This document shows, piece after piece, positions 1-6,497 of a stretch of DNA of 8,356 nucleotides (the first letter of the stretch is position 1; each line of letters starts with the position of its first letter). Source of the DNA: an uncultured Clostridia bacterium (GTDB lineage: Bacteria; Bacillota; Clostridia; Oscillospirales; Butyricicoccaceae). Location of the stretch: contig CALYTA010000031.1 in NCBI GenBank assembly GCA_945486175.1, positions 1 to 8,356 on the forward strand, in the 5' to 3' direction. The notes under the pieces are model-generated. The model did no database searches. It saw nothing but the letters and a program-made list of their open reading frames with translations, and was not told the origin of the DNA. A program made the position numbers and the translations under genes.

Positions 1-973
1 ACTCTTCGAGGAGGGAATGGTCCGATGCCGGGGACAGATAGACGGGCTTGCCGCCCTCCGTCATGACGTAAATGGCGCCGTCATCCGTCTCATCGCCGAC
101 GAGAATCGCCGCATCGAGACTGCTTGCAGCAATTGCAATGCGGATGGGGTCATCCAGACCGTATTGGCTGAGGTCGGACGGATTGTCCTCCGCAATCGAC
201 TGTGCGGTCAGCCCGGACTGCAAACCGGACAGCAGTCCGGTGCTCAGCTCACTGTCATCCGCGTCGCACGAAATCGGCGCGGTGAATATATATTGCGAAT
301 ATGCCTTCGCCGTGTCATCATCCATGCCGGAGATGTCGCGGGCGGAGAGGGTTACAACCGTGCCGTCATCCATGTGGTCGATGGTCAGTGATTTCAGCTC
401 GTCGGACAGGCTGTAATAGCCGCCGAGCACGGTCAGGTTGCGGTAATACGACTGTGCCTGTGTGAGCGTCTCCGCGGTATCGCTGTCCAGCAGGTAGACC
501 GCTGTCCCGCCGTCTGCGGAGCAATAGGTGCCCAGGTCATTGGAAAGGCCGATGGTCAGTGTGACTGCCGTACCGTCCGTGCCTGTGATGACGAGTGTAT
601 CGGTGTCATCCTCCGCCGACAGACCGTATTTTCCGGGATCAGCACAGTCTTCCTCGACCAGGCGGGCGGAGATGCCGCAGGCAGCGTTCATCAGCCCCTG
701 CATGAGCGATTCACTGTAGTCGTTCTCCGCTGCACCGGACATCGTATAGGTGGTGCCGCTGTCATCGGAGGAGGTGGCCATGGTGAAGCTGCTGCCGTCG
801 CGCAGCGTGACCTGTACGCTGGCGAGGTCATCTGTGTCCATTGATACCAGCTCCTCAAACGGCGTGCTGTTGGTCTCTTCTTCTTTTGGATGGAGCAGCA
901 GTGCGGCATAAGCGCCGCCGAGGACGGCGACGGCAATCATGCCGGACAGAAGGCGTCTGGTATTCTTTGTCAT
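1..973 (-). CDS. DUF4340 domain protein, membrane-anchored (partial, C-terminus off window)
   Basis: The reading frame is open from an ATG at 973-971 to the left edge, giving 324 residues without a stop; the C-terminus is missing. Residues about 8-27 form a hydrophobic N-terminal segment after basic residues (TKNTRR), so it is probably a signal anchor with the rest outside the membrane. The remainder is acidic, rich in Asp, Ser and Thr, and carries two similar stretches with the YGL signature typical of DUF4340: one around DPGKYGLSAEDD and one around LSQYGLDDP, each followed by a beta-rich segment ending in a GxxVYLL or GKPVYLS type strand. A GGAGG site lies 5 bases before the ATG. The start overlaps the stop of the GldG-like gene by 4 bases (ATGA), so translation is probably coupled. 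DUF4340 proteins often follow GldG-like genes; their biochemical role is not known. Family call by eye, fairly sure. Confidence 0.85.
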   Translation of the reverse strand, partial: MTKNTRRLLSGMIAVAVLGGAYAALLLHPKEEETNSTPFEELVSMDTDDLASVQVTLRDGSSFTMATSSDDSGTTYTMSGAAENDYSESLMQGLMNAACGISARLVEEDCADPGKYGLSAEDDTDTLVITGTDGTAVTLTIGLSNDLGTYCSADGGTAVYLLDSDTAETLTQAQSYYRNLTVLGGYYSLSDELKSLTIDHMDDGTVVTLSARDISGMDDDTAKAYSQYIFTAPISCDADDSELSTGLLSGLQSGLTAQSIAEDNPSDLSQYGLDDPIRIAIAASSLDAAILVGDETDDGAIYVMTEGGKPVYLSPASDHSLLEE

Positions 974-2469
974 AGCTTCCTCCGACGGAAAAAGACCGCG
1001 ATGCCTGCGCCGAATATGGCAAGCGGGAACAGGGCGAGCAGCAGGAAGATCACGAATTGTGCCGTTGTGCCGGTGACCAGCGGTTCCGCGCTCAGGCTCT
1101 TGGCAGCGATGGTGACAACATCGAGGTCCGGCTGCATCTGGTCGACGACATTGCTCAGGAACGGCTGGTTGAGCAGGCTGGAGGCGCTCATCAGGTCATC
1201 CGACATCATCAGCGCCGCGGTGCAGACAAACACCTGTCCGCCGTCGTCATTTCCGGTATAGGTGGACAGCGTTGCGAGTGCAAACGGGCCGTCGGTGTCG
1301 CTGTCCTCCTTCGTATAGCTGTCATATTCCGTTTCATCGGTGAGAACCTTTGCATACGAGGTGCTGCGGCTCTCCATCAGCGTCTCAATCGTGCGGTCAC
1401 TCACGGAGCTGTCCAGTTCCGCCGTGATGGACTTGGCATTCGGCGTGACGAGCACCATGTCCGTCTTGCTGTCCAGCGCGCTGTTGACATCCGAATCGGT
1501 CAGCTGTGCAAGGATATCCGGCTCTTCGCTGATGTTATAATCCGCATCGAGCACCATATCCGCCTGTACAGCCGCGCCCCACTCCTTCAGATAGGCATAC
1601 AGCACCGGCAGCGAGGTCGGGGACAGCGTGCCGTCAAATACCATCAGGTCGCCGCCGTTCTTGATAAAGGCATCAATGAGGTCGGCTTCTTTTTCGGTCA
1701 GGTCTGCCTGCGGCAGGCTGATGACCAGAACCGAAGCATCGTCCGGAATCTCCTTTTCCTCCGTCAGGTTGAGCAGGCTCACGGTGAAGCCCGCATTCGT
1801 CAGCATGGAGGTGAAGGTGGTGGAAACGCTCTCATTGTGCCCCTGCAGGATATAGGCGACAGGGGTTTTCTCGTTCGTCACAGCGGTGATGGCGGAGGTC
1901 AGTGCCTGTTCGCCCTGGAAGCCGGTGACGGTGGAATAGCCGCTGTACGACGAGCTGGATTCCGTGGTATAGAAATCCGAATCGTTGAGCACGCGGGTGT
2001 GGTCGCCATAGGACACGATGACGCTGCCTGCCTGGATGGTGGCAGCGAGGTCGCTGTAGCGGCTGACGACATTCGGGTTGGTGTACGGGTCGATGTATTC
2101 GACGTTCAATTTATCGCCCGCGAGATTGATATATTTGTTCAGCAGCGTGTATACCTTGCCATAATAGCTGTCGTTGCGGAAATCATCTTCTGACGCCAGA
2201 ATGGTGATGTCCACGGTCTCCTCCATGCCCTCCAGCATGGTTTTGGTGTCGTCGGTGATTTCATACAGCCGGTTCGCCGTCAGGTCGAGCGTCAGGTCGA
2301 AGCGGTCGGTCAGATTGGTGCACACCAGATTGAGCAGGATGACGGCTGCGAGTGCAACCGCAAGTCCCGCGGCGGAAACCGACACGCGGCGCAGCCGTTT
2401 GCGCTTCTGTGCCGTTCTTTCGGGGGATACCGGCACCTTGGGCGCCTTATTTTTTTTGAATGGTTTCAT
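970..2469 (-). CDS. GldG-like ABC transporter auxiliary protein
   Basis: A 499-residue protein with a basic N-terminus, a transmembrane segment at about 30-50, a large external region and a C-terminal transmembrane segment at about 471-492 ending in RRRKL. After the first helix comes LDLTANRLYEITDDTK, the pattern typical of GldG and related ABC auxiliary components (compare DLT..klY.Ls in the family). A later segment (VISLPQADLTEKEADLID, then NGGDLMVFDG) resembles the GATase-like fold of this family. GldG works with GldF and the ATPase GldA in Bacteroidetes gliding and secretion; in Firmicutes its partner role and substrate are unknown. A TTG at 2487 could extend the frame by 6 residues, but the GAGGAGGT at 2478-2485 sits 8 bases before the ATG at 2469, so I chose the ATG. 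The stop overlaps the DUF4340 start. Confidence 0.87.
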   Translation of the reverse strand: MKPFKKNKAPKVPVSPERTAQKRKRLRRVSVSAAGLAVALAAVILLNLVCTNLTDRFDLTLDLTANRLYEITDDTKTMLEGMEETVDITILASEDDFRNDSYYGKVYTLLNKYINLAGDKLNVEYIDPYTNPNVVSRYSDLAATIQAGSVIVSYGDHTRVLNDSDFYTTESSSSYSGYSTVTGFQGEQALTSAITAVTNEKTPVAYILQGHNESVSTTFTSMLTNAGFTVSLLNLTEEKEIPDDASVLVISLPQADLTEKEADLIDAFIKNGGDLMVFDGTLSPTSLPVLYAYLKEWGAAVQADMVLDADYNISEEPDILAQLTDSDVNSALDSKTDMVLVTPNAKSITAELDSSVSDRTIETLMESRSTSYAKVLTDETEYDSYTKEDSDTDGPFALATLSTYTGNDDGGQVFVCTAALMMSDDLMSASSLLNQPFLSNVVDQMQPDLDVVTIAAKSLSAEPLVTGTTAQFVIFLLLALFPLAIFGAGIAVFFRRRKL

Positions 2470-2477
2470 CGGGTCAC

Positions 2478-2485
2478 ACCTCCTC
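2478..2485 (-). promoter_or_regulatory. Ribosome binding site that fixes the GldG-like start
   Basis: On the minus strand this reads GAGGAGGT, a near-perfect Shine-Dalgarno sequence 8 bases before the ATG at 2469. It overlaps the TGA stop (2486-2484) of the permease gene, so ribosomes finishing the permease end on the site used for the next gene. It rules against the upstream TTG at 2487, which would lie within or before the site. Confidence 0.85.
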
Positions 2486-3188
2486 AAAGCCTGCGCCGCT
2501 CGAGCACGCGGGCGGTCAGGTACAGGAACAGCCCGGTGAGCGAGAGGAAGTAGATCAGGTTTCCAAACGAGAACTGCCCGGACATAAAGGAATCATAACG
2601 GGTAAAGATGGACAGCCAGCTGAGCAGCGTGCCGAGCAGGCTGCCGCTGTCGAGCGAATAGCTCAGCATATCCGCGATATACAGCCCGAGGAACAGCGCA
2701 AATGATAGCACGGCGGCAATCAGCTGGCTTTCGGTCAGGCTGGAGAGGAACATGCCCATGGCGGCAAATACGGCGGACGCGCACAGCACGGCGACATAAC
2801 AGCCGATGATGCCCGCCCAGGCGGGCTCGCCGAAAATCGCGATGATGACGACCCACGGCAGTGTGCACGCGAGTGCCACGAGCAGCACGCCCACAGCGGC
2901 GAGGAATTTGCCGCCGACAATTTCCCAGACACTGACCGGTGCGGTCAGCAGCAGGCGGTCTGTGCCCTGCTTGTATTCCTCACTGAACAGCCGCATGGTC
3001 AGGATCGGCATGAGGAACAGGAACACGATGAGCATATTGGAAAAGACGCTGCCCATATCGCTCGACGAGGACAGCACACAGATGGCGAAAAAGTACAGGT
3101 TCATAATCGTCAGGAATGCGCCGATATAGACATACCCGAGCGGAGAACGGAAAAATCCCTGCATATCGCGCTTGCGGATGGCATTCAC
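2484..3188 (-). CDS. ABC-2 type transporter permease (GldF-like)
   Basis: A 234-residue integral membrane protein with about six hydrophobic helices, near residues 18-39, 50-66, 95-119, 126-149, 155-176 and 208-226. Between helices 2 and 3 lies the cytoplasmic stretch MRLFSEEYKQGTDRLLLTAP, which is characteristic of ABC-2/GldF-type permeases and is expected to contact the ATPase. It should form the membrane channel for the ATPase encoded just upstream. The start is a GTG at 3188 that overlaps the ATPase stop by 4 bases (GTGA), with a GTGAGG-like site a few bases ahead; an internal ATG at 3164 is a less likely alternative. Substrate cannot be read from the sequence. Confidence 0.88.
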   Translation of the reverse strand: MNAIRKRDMQGFFRSPLGYVYIGAFLTIMNLYFFAICVLSSSSDMGSVFSNMLIVFLFLMPILTMRLFSEEYKQGTDRLLLTAPVSVWEIVGGKFLAAVGVLLVALACTLPWVVIIAIFGEPAWAGIIGCYVAVLCASAVFAAMGMFLSSLTESQLIAAVLSFALFLGLYIADMLSYSLDSGSLLGTLLSWLSIFTRYDSFMSGQFSFGNLIYFLSLTGLFLYLTARVLERRRL

Positions 3189-4201
3189 TTGTCCTCACCC
3201 CGCTTTCTGCCGAACAGGCGGCGTTTTTTCTTCGGCACTTCGTCCACAGGCACGGGTGCGGCTTCCGGTTCGGGCTCCGCGCCGGTCAGCTCGAGGAAAA
3301 TGTCCTCCAGGCTCAGCTCGACCTGCTGCATGGACAGGATCGCGAGCCTGTGCTGGCTGAGCGCGTCAAACACCGCGCGCCGGATGTCCGCGCCCGGCTC
3401 CGCCGTGATGCGGTAGATGGATTTCATGCCGTCTTCCACCGTGGCGACGGCTTCGGAAACGCCCGGAATGGCGCGCAGCACGCCGAGTACGGCGGCAGGC
3501 TCGCCCTCAATGGTCATACTCAGCTGCTCCGCGCCCTCGACGCGTTCGCTCAGCTCGGCAGGCGTGCCATCCGCGACAATTTTGCCGTGGTCAATGACGA
3601 GGATGCGGTCACACACCTCCTGTACCTCCGGCAGGATATGGCTGGACAGGATGACCGTGTGTTTCTGGCCGAGCCTGCGGATGACCTCGCGGATCTCAAT
3701 GATCTGGCGCGGGTCAAGGCCGACAGTCGGCTCGTCGAGGATCAGCACCTTCGGGTCGCCGATGAGCGCCTGTGCCAGCCCGACACGCTGGCGGTAGCCC
3801 TTGGACAGATTGCGGATCAGCCGCCCGCGCACATCCGGCAGTCCCGCCATGTCGCAGATGCTGTCCAGATGCTCCTCCTGCGGCAGCGTGCATTTTTTCA
3901 GCTTGTAGACGAATTCGAGATATTCATCCACCGTCATATCGGGATACAGCGGCGGATTTTCCGGCAGATAGCCGATGATTTTGCGTGCGCGGTCGGCATC
4001 GGTCTCGATGTCCGCACCGTCCACCGTCACGGTGCCGGCTGTCGCGCGCAGGCAGCCGGTTATCATGTTCATGGTTGTGGTCTTTCCCGCGCCGTTCGGG
4101 CCGAGGAATCCGATGATCTCACCCTCCGCGACGGAGAACGAGAGATCGGAGACCGCAGCAATGTCACCATAGCGGCGCGTGAGCCCTTTCACTTGTATCA
4201 T
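3185..4201 (-). CDS. ABC transporter ATP-binding protein (GldA-like)
   Basis: A 338-residue cytoplasmic ATPase, first gene of the operon. It has a complete nucleotide-binding domain: Walker A GPNGAGKT at 34-41, a Q-loop replaced by PENPPLYPDMT around 80-90, signature LSKGY at 132-136 (a common variant of LSGGQ in this subfamily), Walker B LILDEP at 153-158 followed by the D-loop GLDP, and switch His188 in SSHIL. After the domain there is a regulatory-like C-terminal region (about 225-307) as in GldA and other ABC-2 ATPases, then an unusual tail that is Pro/Glu-rich (307-320) and then very basic (KKKRRLFGRKR). The start is the ATG at 4201, with AGGAGG 6 bases upstream; the frame stays open to 4744 but that extension runs through the divergent promoter and into the neighbouring regulator. 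It powers the permease encoded immediately downstream. Confidence 0.93.
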   Translation of the reverse strand: MIQVKGLTRRYGDIAAVSDLSFSVAEGEIIGFLGPNGAGKTTTMNMITGCLRATAGTVTVDGADIETDADRARKIIGYLPENPPLYPDMTVDEYLEFVYKLKKCTLPQEEHLDSICDMAGLPDVRGRLIRNLSKGYRQRVGLAQALIGDPKVLILDEPTVGLDPRQIIEIREVIRRLGQKHTVILSSHILPEVQEVCDRILVIDHGKIVADGTPAELSERVEGAEQLSMTIEGEPAAVLGVLRAIPGVSEAVATVEDGMKSIYRITAEPGADIRRAVFDALSQHRLAILSMQQVELSLEDIFLELTGAEPEPEAAPVPVDEVPKKKRRLFGRKRGEDK

Positions 4202-4207
4202 AGAAGG

Positions 4208-4213
4208 CCTCCT
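4208..4213 (-). promoter_or_regulatory. Ribosome binding site of the ABC ATPase gene
   Basis: The minus strand reads AGGAGG, 6 bases before the ATG at 4201. It decides the start against the long upstream extension of the open frame. Confidence 0.85.
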
Positions 4214-4240
4214 GAGGGGGAATAAAAGATAAAAAAACAG

Positions 4241-4265
4241 GGCAGGACAGAAACCGACGTCCTCC
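4241..4265 (-). promoter_or_regulatory. Leader hairpin upstream of the ABC operon
   Basis: On the minus strand GGAGGAC (4265-4259) can pair with GTCCT-G-CC (4248-4241), a 7-bp stem with one bulged G and a 10-base loop. It is followed within about four bases by seven U residues (4237-4231). The shape resembles a weak intrinsic terminator, placed between the predicted promoter and the first gene. It could act as an attenuator or be incidental; the stem is short and starts almost at the predicted transcript 5' end. Confidence 0.35.
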
Positions 4266-4275
4266 CAACACCCCC

Positions 4276-4307
4276 ATTCTATCATCCATATGTGATTGTT
4301 TTGTGAA
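4276..4307 (-). promoter_or_regulatory. Predicted promoter of the ABC operon
   Basis: The minus strand carries an extended -10, TGATAGAAT (4284-4276), five of six matches to TATAAT with an upstream TG. The best -35, TTCACA (4307-4302), is 20 bases away, which is longer than usual, so recognition would lean on the extended -10. Transcription would start near 4269, about 68 bases before the ATPase ATG. Confidence 0.5.
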
Positions 4308-4323
4308 CAGTCGTCGTCGTTTG

Positions 4324-4353
4324 TTGTGTCCGGGACAGGAAATATAGTATAAT
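4324..4353 (+). promoter_or_regulatory. Predicted promoter of the cupin-type AraC regulator
   Basis: A perfect TATAAT lies at 4348-4353. The best-placed -35 is TTGTGT (4324-4329), 18 bases upstream and a poor match, so the promoter may need an activator, possibly the regulator itself. It is back to back with the ABC operon promoter, the two -10 boxes being about 67 bases apart. Confidence 0.6.
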
Positions 4354-4387
4354 ATTGGAAGAATGTTGCAGAAAGGGGCGGGAAAAC

Positions 4388-5251
4388 ATGCAGGATTTCA
4401 TTGCACAGGGTGTGGAGCGCGGCAGCTTTGAGGACAACCGCCTGCCGGTGCTCATCTACATCTGCCCGCTGGAGCTGGATACAGCAGGCCAGGAAATGCA
4501 TTCCCATCCGGGCTATGCCGAGCTGATGCTGGTGCGCAGCGGCAAGGGTGTTGTCAATGTGGACGGGCGGCAGGAGCATCTTTCTGCCGGGGATTTTGTC
4601 CTGTGCGGCGCGGGCGAGCCGCACAGCTACCAATCGGACAGGGAGGAGCCGCTGAAAGGCGTTTCCTGCGGGTTTGCGCGGCTGATGTGCCGCGGCATGG
4701 AGGAAAACTGCTTTATTGCGCACCCGGACCAGCCGGTGGTGCATGCCGGCCCGGGCAGTGCGGGGCTGGATTCACTGCTTTCCGTATTGGAAAAGGCGGC
4801 GCTCGATCCGAGTACGGCGAGTGAGGAGGTATGCAGCTATCTGTCCGCCGCGGTCGTGACGGTCGCGCTGCGCATCCACCGCGCTGCCGCGGAGCAGGCG
4901 GAACAGGCGCATTATGAGCTGGGCGTGCGCACGCGCATGTACCTCGACCGGCATTATCTCGAGCCGCTGACGCTCGATGAAATTGCACAGGCGATGGGCG
5001 TGAGCAAATACCATCTCGACCGCGTCTTTGCGGAGAGCGCGGGCTGCTCGCCCATGCAGTATATCATACGCCGCCGCATGGCGCGCGCACAGACCCTGCT
5101 TGCCTCCACTGACCAGACCATCCAGCATGTGGCGGCACAGTGCGGCTACAGCAACTATAATTATTTCACAGCACTGTTCCGCAGAACCATCGGAATGACA
5201 CCAAGAGACTACCGAAAAGCAGTACAGGGGCGCACCGGACATAGGAATTGA
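4388..5251 (+). CDS. AraC-family transcriptional regulator with N-terminal cupin domain
   Basis: A 287-residue regulator. The N-terminal half is a cupin-type ligand-sensing domain: HSHPGYAEL (38-46) followed by the SGKGVVNVDG and LSAGDFVLCGAGEPHS stretches (through about residue 80) is the usual AraC-cupin pattern, with His38, His40, Glu45 and His79 as possible metal or ligand contacts. The C-terminus has two helix-turn-helix motifs, about 195-216 (LDEIAQAMGVSKYHLDRVF) and 244-265 (IQHVAAQCGYSNYNYF), closing with the family signature GMTPRDYR. The ATG at 4388 is chosen because GAAAGGGG lies 9 bases ahead; a TTG at 4355 in frame would add 11 residues but begins right at the -10. It is divergent from the ABC operon and lies upstream of iolG on the same strand, so either could be its target. 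Ligand unknown; a sugar or polyol is plausible from the neighbour. Confidence 0.9.
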   Translation: MQDFIAQGVERGSFEDNRLPVLIYICPLELDTAGQEMHSHPGYAELMLVRSGKGVVNVDGRQEHLSAGDFVLCGAGEPHSYQSDREEPLKGVSCGFARLMCRGMEENCFIAHPDQPVVHAGPGSAGLDSLLSVLEKAALDPSTASEEVCSYLSAAVVTVALRIHRAAAEQAEQAHYELGVRTRMYLDRHYLEPLTLDEIAQAMGVSKYHLDRVFAESAGCSPMQYIIRRRMARAQTLLASTDQTIQHVAAQCGYSNYNYFTALFRRTIGMTPRDYRKAVQGRTGHRN

Positions 5252-5276
5252 TGGGTAAATTTGTGTAATATGAAGG

Positions 5277-5293
5277 ATAATTTCGGAAATCAT
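5277..5293 (+). promoter_or_regulatory. Operator-like dyad upstream of the iolG promoter
   Basis: ATTTC-G-GAAAT (5280-5290) is a perfect inverted repeat around base 5285, and the symmetry extends to AT pairs at 5277-5278 and 5292-5293 across one mismatch. The centre is about 55 bases before the predicted transcription start, a typical activator position. No binding protein can be assigned from sequence alone. Confidence 0.4.
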
Positions 5294-5304
5294 GGGATTC
5301 TGTA

Positions 5305-5333
5305 TTGCAAAGTGCCTGCAAAATCCGTATAAT
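5305..5333 (+). promoter_or_regulatory. Predicted promoter of iolG
   Basis: TTGCAA (5305-5310) and a perfect TATAAT (5328-5333) are separated by the optimal 17 bases, predicting a start near 5340 and a leader of about 70 bases. This lets iolG be transcribed independently of the AraC gene that ends at 5251; no terminator is visible between them, so read-through is also possible. Confidence 0.75.
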
Positions 5334-5348
5334 CATACTATCGGAGAA

Positions 5349-5377
5349 TGTCGGGTTCCATCAGATAACACCCGGCA
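5349..5377 (+). promoter_or_regulatory. Hairpin in the iolG leader
   Basis: TGTCGGGT (5349-5356) can pair with ACCCGGCA (5370-5377), an 8-bp stem including one G-U pair, with a 13-base loop. There is no U-tract after it and the ribosome binding site at 5397 stays outside the stem, so it is not a terminator. It may stabilise the transcript or bind a protein; it may also be incidental. Confidence 0.4.
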
Positions 5378-5396
5378 AAGGACACTGAAGAGACAT

Positions 5397-5401
5397 GGAG
5401 G
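5397..5401 (+). promoter_or_regulatory. Ribosome binding site that fixes the iolG start
   Basis: GGAGG lies 8 bases before the ATG at 5410. An earlier in-frame ATG at 5395 overlaps this site and has no site of its own, so the start at 5410 is preferred. Confidence 0.85.
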
Positions 5402-5409
5402 CTAAACCA

Positions 5410-6420
5410 ATGGAACTGTTACGAATCGGCGTTGTGGGATGCGGCGCGATCGGCCGTGAACACATTGACCGCATTACCAATAAGCTTTCCGGCGGTAAGG
5501 TCGTTGCTGTATCCGACGTTTTTGTCGAAGGCGCACATAAGGTGGGTGATCCTATCGGTGCAACTGTGTACAACAACAGCGCGGATCTGGTCAATGACCC
5601 GGATGTAGATGCCGTCATCTGCACCACCCCGGGATTTGCCCACAAGGAAACCGTCATGCAGGCGATTGAGATCGGCAAGCCGGTCTTCTGTGAGAAGCCG
5701 CTGACGACCACCGCGGAGGACTCGATGGACATCATCGAGGCGGAGATCGCGGGCGGAAAGCACCTCGTCCAGGTCGGCTTTATGCGCCGCTATGACAAGG
5801 GCTACCGCCAGGTAAAGGAAATGCTGGAATCCGGCGAGTTCGGCGCACCGCTGTACCTCAAGTGCACCCACTGGAACCCGGAGGTCGGCACCAACTATGA
5901 CACCCCGATGGCTGTCTATGACACTGCCATCCATGAGATCGACGTGCTGCACTGGCTCGTCGGTGATGAATATGAGTCCGCACAGATCATGATGCCGCGC
6001 CAGACCAAGCACACGCATCCCGACCTGAAGGACCCGCAGCTGATGTTCCTCAAGTGCCGTTCCGGCCTGATTGCAATGGTAGAGGTCTTTGTCAACTGCC
6101 GTTTCGGCTACGACATCAACTGCCAGATTGTCTGTGAGGAAGGCGTCATTGACCTGCCCTCCCCGGCAGTTCCGACCTACCGTAAGTCCGGCGGCCTGAC
6201 CACCCCGATCGGCCACGACTGGAAGAAGCGCTTTATCGAGGCGTATGATACGGAGATTCAGGAGTGGATCAACTCCACCCGCAAGGGCGAGGTAAACGGC
6301 CCGAGCGCATGGGATGGCTTTGTTGCCAACCTGACCGCCGATGCACTGGTTGCCAGCCAGGAGAGCGGCGAGGTTATACCGATTGATATCGGTGTCGTTC
6401 CGGAATTCTATAAAAAATAA
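5410..6420 (+). CDS. iolG: Inositol 2-dehydrogenase (Gfo/Idh/MocA family)
   Basis: A 336-residue cytoplasmic NAD-dependent dehydrogenase that should oxidise myo-inositol to 2-keto-myo-inositol (scyllo-inosose), and perhaps D-chiro-inositol, the first step of inositol catabolism. The Rossmann glycine motif GCGAIG is at 10-15, with Asp36 at the end of the second strand as expected for NAD. The catalytic set known for IolG is present: Lys96 in CEKPL, Asp171 and His175 in DTAIHEIDVLHW. Long stretches match what I remember of Bacillus subtilis IolG: HIDRITNKLSG near the start, LVQVGFMRRYD at 119-129, and the C-terminal AWDGF and PEFY segments. The length is close to the usual 340 or so. It has its own promoter and ends at a strong terminator, so it is probably monocistronic. 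A related inositol-isomer dehydrogenase is the main alternative. Confidence 0.93.
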   Translation: MELLRIGVVGCGAIGREHIDRITNKLSGGKVVAVSDVFVEGAHKVGDPIGATVYNNSADLVNDPDVDAVICTTPGFAHKETVMQAIEIGKPVFCEKPLTTTAEDSMDIIEAEIAGGKHLVQVGFMRRYDKGYRQVKEMLESGEFGAPLYLKCTHWNPEVGTNYDTPMAVYDTAIHEIDVLHWLVGDEYESAQIMMPRQTKHTHPDLKDPQLMFLKCRSGLIAMVEVFVNCRFGYDINCQIVCEEGVIDLPSPAVPTYRKSGGLTTPIGHDWKKRFIEAYDTEIQEWINSTRKGEVNGPSAWDGFVANLTADALVASQESGEVIPIDIGVVPEFYKK

Positions 6421-6458
6421 TCCGCCGCAGTGAAAACCAGTTTTCCCTAAAGCAGACA

Positions 6459-6490
6459 AAACCGCCGGCGTGCAGCCGGCGGTTTATTGT
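6459..6490. terminator. Bidirectional intrinsic terminator between iolG and the second AraC gene
   Basis: AAACCGCCGGC (6459-6469) and GCCGGCGGTTT (6475-6485) form a perfect 11-bp stem with the 5-base loop GTGCA. On the plus strand it is followed by ATTGTT, giving a U-rich run TTTATTGTT with the stem end. On the minus strand the stem ends in TTTTGTCTGC. It lies 38 bases after the iolG stop and 12 bases after the stop of the convergent regulator, so it can end both transcripts. Confidence 0.92.
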
Positions 6491-6497
6491 TAGCGTG

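Noticed and set aside
1057..2193. Long plus-strand open frame opposite the GldG-like gene
   Set aside because: No family resemblance and composition typical of an antisense shadow; the minus-strand protein is clearly recognisable.
4308..4326. GTCGTCGTCGT trinucleotide run near the AraC promoter
   Set aside because: Only three units, with no sign of a functional repeat.
4202..4744. Open 181-residue N-terminal extension of the ABC ATPase frame on the minus strand
   Set aside because: It crosses the divergent promoters and runs antisense to the AraC gene. The ATG at 4201 has its own AGGAGG and gives a normal ATPase N-terminus.
6432..6445. Inverted repeat GAAAAC-CA-GTTTTC after iolG
   Set aside because: A two-base loop cannot form a usable hairpin and the strong 11-bp terminator next to it explains transcript ending.
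5419..6459. Long minus-strand open frame opposite iolG
   Set aside because: It is a shadow of a strongly conserved gene, and it would also have to start inside the terminator stem.
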